Assembly: GCA_030063045.1 (NCBI GenBank)
Contig: JAQSEB010000042.1
Span: 310,001 to 374,000, forward strand
DNA: 64,000 nucleotides
Direction: 5' to 3'
Source of the DNA: Pratylenchus scribneri
Taxonomy: Eukaryota > Nematoda > Chromadorea > Rhabditida > Pratylenchidae
In this document: positions 59,101 through 64,000 of the stretch, in pieces
Numbering within the stretch: the first letter of the stretch is position 1
Layout of the letters: every line of letters starts with the position of its first letter
Translations under genes and position numbers: made by a program
The notes under the pieces: generated by a model
Database searches by the model: none
Told to the model about the DNA's origin: nothing
What the model saw: only the letters and a program-made list of their open reading frames with translations

Positions 59101-60463
59101 ACAAATAATAATTTTTTTATATTAAGATTTAATTTTGAAAAAAAATTCCAAATTTATAGACTCAAAAGCCAAAGACGGAACGAAGTTGTGAACGATTGTC
59201 ATGCCCGGCAGCCATATTGAATGGCGGTGCGCATTGGGAGACAAGTCCATGGGGACAATGTGGTCAAAAAGGGGAATGCAAAAATGCGGAGAATGGAACA
59301 CAAAAGAGGACGGTGGAATGCCGAAATGCACAACGACTGCTTCCCGGTGAATAAATATGGCAAAATAATATTAATATTTTAATTTTTTAATAATTTTTTA
59401 ATTAGAAATTAATTTTTAATTTTGATTCTACGAAATTTTTTGTCTTTTTTGTCTAAATTTTACTCCTAAAATCAATTTCATATGTTAGCGTTAAATTTTT
59501 AATTAATTTATTAAAAGCCAATAGTCATGATTCGGCTGAGTTGATTAAAAACAAAGAAAGCGGCAAAATAATCCACAAAATTGGGCAGTTTTCGTTTTTT
59601 CGACATAACTTTCTGGCCAAATATATTTTTAATCAATCATTCTGATATCAAAATGTTCTACAGAAAGAGGTTAATCCAATAGAAAATTAATAGCCTGTGA
59701 AATATTGCTGAAATAATGGTAGTGCCATTCGGGTAGCCACTTCAAATTAAATTTATTACACCATTTCCTTAATTATTTATAGTAACTATATTCTTCATCA
59801 ATCATTTTCATATTAAAATGCTCTACGGAAAAAATCAAATTAAATCGTATATTAAAAGGTTGAAAAATTGCAGAAATATTGGGAATGGCATTCAAATAGC
59901 CATCTAAAAAATGAAATTTCTTAATAGGTCCATTTTGTTCCCATTTGGAACGACCAAAAGACAGTCAGCCATGTGAATGTCCCAGGCAACAAATGCCCAT
60001 GATTTTGGCAAGAGATGATGCAAATGGGAATGGACAAAATGATGGTGGCAAAAATTCAACAAAAACGAATGATAATCAAAAAATGATAATGGATGTTGCC
60101 AAATGGGAGACCGGTGAATGGTCACAGGTCTGAAAATTATTTTAAAAAAAAATAATTTAAATTAGAATTAAATAATAAATTCAAAAACAAATTTCTATTA
60201 AGAATAATCCTTCAATTTTATTTAAATTTAATTTTAAAAAAATAATAATTTAATTTTTAGTGCTCCGTTTCATGCGGCATCGGTGGATGGCGTCGTCGAT
60301 CGGTGTTTTGTGCCATCCAAAATTCGACATCATCCGCGGTGGCAAATCCAATATTAAATAATTTATTGCGATGCCCGGAGGCGGAAAAACCCTCACAATT
60401 TGAGCAATGCAATGGCAACAAAAAATGTCCAAAAGCTGATGAACAAAATGGCCAATTAAATAG
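41152..60463 (+). CDS. gon-1: ADAMTS metalloprotease, GON-1-like (3' end not in window)
   Basis: Exons: 41152-41362, 41465-about 41585, 41733-41934, 42288-42528, 44698-44989, 45484-45676, 46211-46538, 46914-47076, 47448-47617, 47832-47957, 48569-48857, 48956-49056, 49304-49483, 49573-49673, 50037-50297, 50802-50919, 51042-51232, 51889-52119, 52539-52696, 55199-55469, 56098-56300, 56827-56976, 57344-57496, 57750-57944, 58209-58395, 58589-58726, 59160-59346, 59928-60127, 60261-60463. From 41733 on every phase agrees (about 1740 codons). Order: basic cytosolic stretch; membrane anchor ([20 protein letters not shown]); prodomain with NLCDRNGG; furin site RRSRR; reprolysin domain with [13 protein letters not shown] (zinc His, exon at 48569) and IMAP Met-turn; disintegrin-like; thrombospondin repeat; cysteine-rich [11 protein letters not shown]; spacer; about nine more repeats (WSxCSxSCG). 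GON-1 remodels basement membrane during gonad migration in C. elegans. Exon 2 to 3 does not join in frame as drawn (TAA near 41583). Confidence 0.92.
53239..55172 (+). mobile_element. TCATC-array element, copy D, in ADAMTS intron 19
   Basis: Head hairpin CTAGCTCAGGG...CCCTTAGCTAG (53239-53280) with a CGCGCGC stem replacing the usual middle. A CATCCTCCCATTCATCC-type array follows from about 53400 to 54010. A diverged tail (about 54594-55172) still has ATGCGGCCGTCGTG and ends AATTATATATAAGATT, 26 bp before exon 20. It is interrupted by a foldback at 54122-54540. Divergence from A and B suggests an older insertion. Confidence 0.65.
54122..54540. mobile_element. Foldback element with TTGCGGACGA words (9-bp duplication)
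   Basis: The 419-bp element is bordered by GTAAAATTT (54113-54121, 54541-54549). Ends GGCATTACGACATTTGCGG and complement GTGTAACGACATTTGCGG. The arms are runs of GCGGACGACAATT-type words pointing in opposite directions, around an AT-rich centre. Same architecture and duplication length as 9279-9809, but different repeat words. Confidence 0.85.
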
Positions 60464-60788
60464 GTGTGTTTATTTGATAATAAAATTTTCATGAAAATAA
60501 TTTATTTATACGGGAAAAATATTATCAAAAATTCTACTAAATGGCGATTTATAAAATGTTATTATTAATGGTATTTTATGGAATTTCGTTAAAAATGGAT
60601 CAACCTTTTTAAGGCCATAAAACTTTGCCAATTCAGCCTTCTTTTTTAATCCTATTCTGCCCTAATCCCTGGGCTAACCAAAACATAAAAACCGAGCCTG
60701 AAATGAGCAAATTAAATTGCTTAAATTTTTAAAAAATTATTATTAAAATTAGTCGAATATTATAAATCTTATAAAAATTAATTCGATG
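60464..60788. other. Gap after the last visible ADAMTS exon
   Basis: The frame reads through the 60464 donor to a TGA near 60494. No further thrombospondin or GON exon was found here or up to 64000. Confidence 0.4.
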
Positions 60789-60796
60789 CCTATTAC

Positions 60797-61449
60797 TAGG
60801 GGGCGGATTTATATTGATATAGAATTCCGAAATATAGGCATAAAATATTGACATAAAATTGTCAAAATATTGATATAATTTGCAAAAATAGGCAAAATAT
60901 TGATGAAATATTGATGAAAATTTTTTTAAAAAATCGCTATATTTTATAAAAAATTCGAAAAAAAATATTTTTCATTATCCCCAATCATAATTCATATTTC
61001 AGGTTTTTATTCAAAAAATTTCAAAATCCATTTCCTAAAAATTTTACACACATCAATAATTTTTAAAAAAATTTTCCAAAATCAATTTTTTATTTATTAT
61101 TTTCAAAAAATCACAAAATGAACTTTTTCCTTAAATTTTTTAAGAAATTCTCAAAATTTTTCTAAAAATTTTCAAAATTAAAAAAAAAAAATTTTTCGAT
61201 TTTTTTCAAAAAATTTCAATTTTTTTCTAAAATCTTCAAAATATTGATAAAAATGGCCAAAAATTGTCAAAAAATGCCGAAATATTGATATCAATATTGA
61301 CGGCCAAAAAATGGCAAAATATTGATGAATATTGACATAAAAGTTCATGCAAATCAACTAAAACCTTGATAAAAACGTGTTTTATGTTGGTTTAAAGCTA
61401 TTTTAAGTTCGCAAGAAAAATATTGATATCAATAAAAATCCGCCCCCTA
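60797..61449. mobile_element. hAT-like MITE
   Basis: 653 bp with ends TAGGGGGCGGATTT (60797-60810) and the inverse AAATCCGCCCCCTA (61436-61449). CCTATTAC borders it on both sides (60789-60796, 61450-61457), an 8-bp duplication as in hAT elements; the TAGGG start also fits. The interior is AT-rich with repeated CAAAATATTGATG words and no coding frame. Confidence 0.85.
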
Positions 61450-61749
61450 CCTATTACATAATATTCACCCACTGTTATCTTCAAGAAATATTTTAATTCC
61501 ATTTTAATTAGAAAAGAAATTTTGATATCAGAAAATCCAACATCGCCAAAAAAAAATCTGCAGCAAAAATTTTTTATTCTTTTCCCTTTTCCTCTATAAA
61601 TGCAGAGGGCGGATAGGTGAGAGAAAGTGGAAGAGAGAATGGAGAGAGCATTGATTTCCCCATAATATTCCCAACCATTATATTGCCCTTTCATTTGCTT
61701 CCCATTCAAAATATTTCAGCTCATTTTTATATAAAATTAAGCGAAAATG

Positions 61750-61836
61750 AGGCAAGCATTCTTGGGAGCCAGGAAATAAAACTTCGTTTATTACTACTGA
61801 AATTTTTGGAACGGGGGGATATCCGGTGCCCCCCTT
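61750..61836 (+). ncRNA. Sm-class small RNA gene 1 (SmY- or SL-like)
   Basis: Predicted RNA of about 85 nt: hairpin CTTGG-GAG-CCAGG (61761-61773), the word ACTACT, Sm site AATTTTTGG (61801-61809), then GGGGGG (61813-61818) pairing with CCCCCC (61829-61834). A promoter-like block conserved in all copies precedes it: CATTTGCTTCCCATTCAAAA at 61692, a few TATA-like bases, and a further conserved 120 bp upstream. An Sm site between two hairpins and the short length match nematode SmY RNA. The start is estimated at about 58 bp after the promoter block. A spliced-leader RNA is the alternative, but no SL1 sequence is present. Confidence 0.72.
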
Positions 61837-62283
61837 AAATAATCCATTTAATTAATTTTTAAATGTATATTAAAATAATTTAAAGGGGTTCTTATCTTTT
61901 AAACAGAATGGAACAATATTTATTTTTTGAATATTATTTTATTTTTTGGTTATTTTTAAAGACTTAACTACGTTAAGAGAAATGACAAAATAATTTAAAA
62001 CTGTAATAATTGCATAGTTTTAATTAAATCTCTTATTTATTTAAGCGTAAATACCACTAAAAAAATCCAGAAGCAAAACAGTTTCGATAGACTACGCTTT
62101 ATTTATTCTTTTCCTAGAACAATAATGCAGGAAAAAGAGTGAGAAAATGGAAGAAAGAATGAATAGAGTTAGAGCTTAGAGGACATTGAATCTCCCATCA
62201 TTTCCCCAACACATCTATTGCCTTTCATTTGCTTCCCATTCAAAATATTTCAGCTCAATTCCATTTATATTGAATGAAGAATA

Positions 62284-62361
62284 AGAATGCACCAAGCTGC
62301 GTGGCAGCACAATACTACTTAAAATTTTTGGAACGGGGGGAATATCCGGAGTCCCCCCTTT
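62284..62361 (+). ncRNA. Sm-class small RNA gene 2
   Basis: Hairpin GCTGC-GTG-GCAGC (62296-62308), TACTACT, Sm site AATTTTTGG (62323-62331), 3' stem GGGGGG (62335-62340) with CCCCCC (62353-62358). The promoter block CATTTGCTTCCC is at 62226. The hairpin sequence differs from copy 1 while the stem is kept. Confidence 0.72.
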
Positions 62362-62847
62362 AAAATAACTTATTAATGAATATTTATTTAAAAGATAATA
62401 TAAATCATGCTTTGTCCGCTTCCAGTTTTTTTTATCAAACTCGATTAGTTTGATACAATTTTCCTAATAATTAAGGCTTTATTAATCCAATTAATTGTGA
62501 TATAGTTGCTTCTTAATAAGTTGGAACAAGTTAATCAAAAATAGATAAGTAGGAATTTAGAATGTCGAGAATACTAATTTGAAGAGATTTTGGAATGCTC
62601 AGCTATCAAGAAAATTGGCAATATGAAAGGGAAAATTTACTAAACCTTTTTTATGACCGCTTTTATTCTCTCTCTTTTCCTCTACAAGTGCAGAGCAGTG
62701 CAGGAATAAAGTGAAAAGAGAATGGAAGAAAAAGAATTGAGAGAACATTGAATCCTCCACCATTTCCCCCAACCATTCTGTTGCCCTTTCATTTGCTTCC
62801 CATTCAAAATATTTCAGCTCAGTTCCATTTAAACTTTTAAGTGAAAA

Positions 62848-62935
62848 TGGTGGATTGAGATTTTCGGGAGCCGTGAGCTCAATACCTTTACTACTTATAA
62901 TTTTTGGAGCGGGGGGATATCCGGAGTCCCCCTTA
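62848..62935 (+). ncRNA. Sm-class small RNA gene 3
   Basis: Hairpin GAGC-CGTGA-GCTC (62868-62880), TTACTACT, Sm site AATTTTTGG (62899-62907), 3' stem of G's at 62911-62916 with CCCCC (62928-62932). The promoter block is at 62790. Confidence 0.7.
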
Positions 62936-63527
62936 AAATATTTAAATAATTTTTTTAATTAATTATACATTTAAAAATAATATAATTTGAATGACTTAAA
63001 TGTACGGAGATAAATGGTATAATAATTAATTTTTAAAAGGAAATTGTAAAAAATCGGTGTTTTTTTAATCGGATCCTACCATAGTGCTAGTCCTAAATAA
63101 TTTTAACCGAAAAACTAACATTTCATCATGGTCATGAAAAATGGCCTAAACATTTCTAAAGATGAATTTTTTTTATCACTTTATTTGTCAAAATTTTAAT
63201 TCTTTAAAAATTAATTTTGTGAAATGACCCTCTTTTTCACCTAATTTTACGTTTTACCACAAAAAGGCATAAGCAATTAAATTTGATTTTTGATTATGGC
63301 CAAATTTGTTCAACAAATATTTAACTAGCCAACACTGAGCAAATTTTCGCTTTTTCTACGCTTTATTTTCTTCTTTTTCCTTTAGCTATTATGCAGGAAA
63401 AAGAATGAGAGAAAATGGAAGAGAGAACGTTGAATTCTCCACCATTTTCCCAACCATTTTTTGCACTTTCATTTGCTTCCCATTCAAAATATTTCAGCTC
63501 AATTCTATATAAAATTAAGTGAAAGAG

Positions 63528-63604
63528 TATTGCCGTCCACGAGTCCGCCTCGTTTATCACTACTATTAATTTTTGGGACGGGGGAATATCCGGAGTTCCC
63601 CTTA
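63528..63604 (+). ncRNA. Sm-class small RNA gene 4
   Basis: Hairpin ACGAG-TCCGC-CTCGT (63539-63553), CACTACT, Sm site AATTTTTGG (63568-63576), 3' stem GGGGAA (63581-63586) with TTCCCC (63596-63601). Two base pairs of this stem have changed to A-T compared with copies 1 and 2, with pairing kept. The promoter block is at 63470. Confidence 0.72.
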
Positions 63605-63844
63605 AAATATTTATTGAATGCTTTAAATATTTATTTAAAAAATATAGAAATGTTTACGATTTTACGGTTCCGTGTATTAAAAATATTTAATATTTGCCGT
63701 TATTTTAAGCTTAACATAACCAGCCAAAGCCAATATAATTTTAAGGTTTCATAGTTAAATATTTAATATTCACCATTTTTATAGTTGGTTATATTTACCT
63801 ATTTTATTTATTTATTAGGCCCAACAGCCAACACAGTCTCTGCT

Positions 63845-64000
63845 AAACTAGACTTATTTATTCTCTTCCCTTTTTCCTCTAATAATAATAATGCACAGAA
63901 AAATAGACTGAGAGAAAATGAAAAGAGAGAACATTGAATCTTCCTTTATTCCCCCAACCATTCTGTTGCTCTTTCATTTGCTTCCCATTCAAAATATTTC
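63845..64000 (+). promoter_or_regulatory. Promoter region of a fifth Sm-class RNA gene, cut by the window edge
   Basis: The upstream block shared by the other copies is present (TATTCTCTTCCCTTTTTCC, GAGAGAACATTGAATC, then CATTTGCTTCCCATTCAAAA at 63975). The RNA itself would start just beyond 64000. Block-to-block spacing across the cluster is 534, 564, 680 and 505 bp. Confidence 0.65.

Noticed and set aside
61750..63604. Spliced-leader RNA identity for the Sm-site genes
   Set aside because: No SL1 sequence is present and a GT donor is not at a constant place (absent from the hairpin of copy 1). Kept only as an alternative to SmY.

Overview
This is an AT-rich eukaryotic genomic window with many small exons, short GT-AG introns and no bacterial-type organisation. 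The genes point to a nematode: a GON-1-like ADAMTS metalloprotease, a ZIP zinc transporter, a short SPRY protein, a lineage-expanded F-box-like family, and a tandem cluster of small RNA genes with Sm sites resembling the nematode SmY or spliced-leader RNAs. A parasitic (possibly plant-parasitic) species is an inference only.

Layout. 1-3.6 kb: a small SPRY-domain gene (minus) is cut in its last exon by a complete Mutator-like transposon (163-2851) that carries an intact eight-exon transposase gene and is bordered by a 9-bp target duplication. 4.0-6.9 kb: first copy of a roughly 2.85-kb element made of a hairpin, a long TCATC-type array and a conserved tail. 7.0-11.2 kb: complete four-exon ZIP transporter (plus) with transposable elements in its introns. 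11.4-20.9 kb: multi-exon F-box-like family gene (plus) with one 2-nt frameshift and introns full of elements. 20.6-21.9 kb: a tail-to-tail, 3'-truncated paralogue (minus). 22.0-24.9 kb: second TCATC element. 26.4-26.7 kb: the last two exons of a class III alcohol dehydrogenase without the rest of the gene. 27.8-30.9 kb: complete seven-exon gene (minus) fusing ubiquitin to a PARP-like ADP-ribosyltransferase domain. 30.9-41.1 kb: about 10 kb with no convincing gene. 41.2-60.5 kb: ADAMTS/GON-1-like gene (plus), about 29 exons, with signal anchor, prodomain, furin site, protease, disintegrin, cysteine-rich/spacer and about ten thrombospondin repeats; no GON domain lies in the window. 61.5-64.0 kb: tandem cluster of four complete and one cut-off Sm-class small RNA genes.

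Transposable elements dominate the non-coding DNA. They include a Mutator element, two foldbacks with 9-bp duplications and GC-rich word-repeat arms, a hAT-like MITE with an 8-bp duplication, several palindromic MITEs, and the TCATC-array family in four places. Most sit in introns or intergenic DNA; one has broken a gene. Exon joins were checked by hand for splice motifs and phase. Database homology was not available, so family names rest on recognised motifs.
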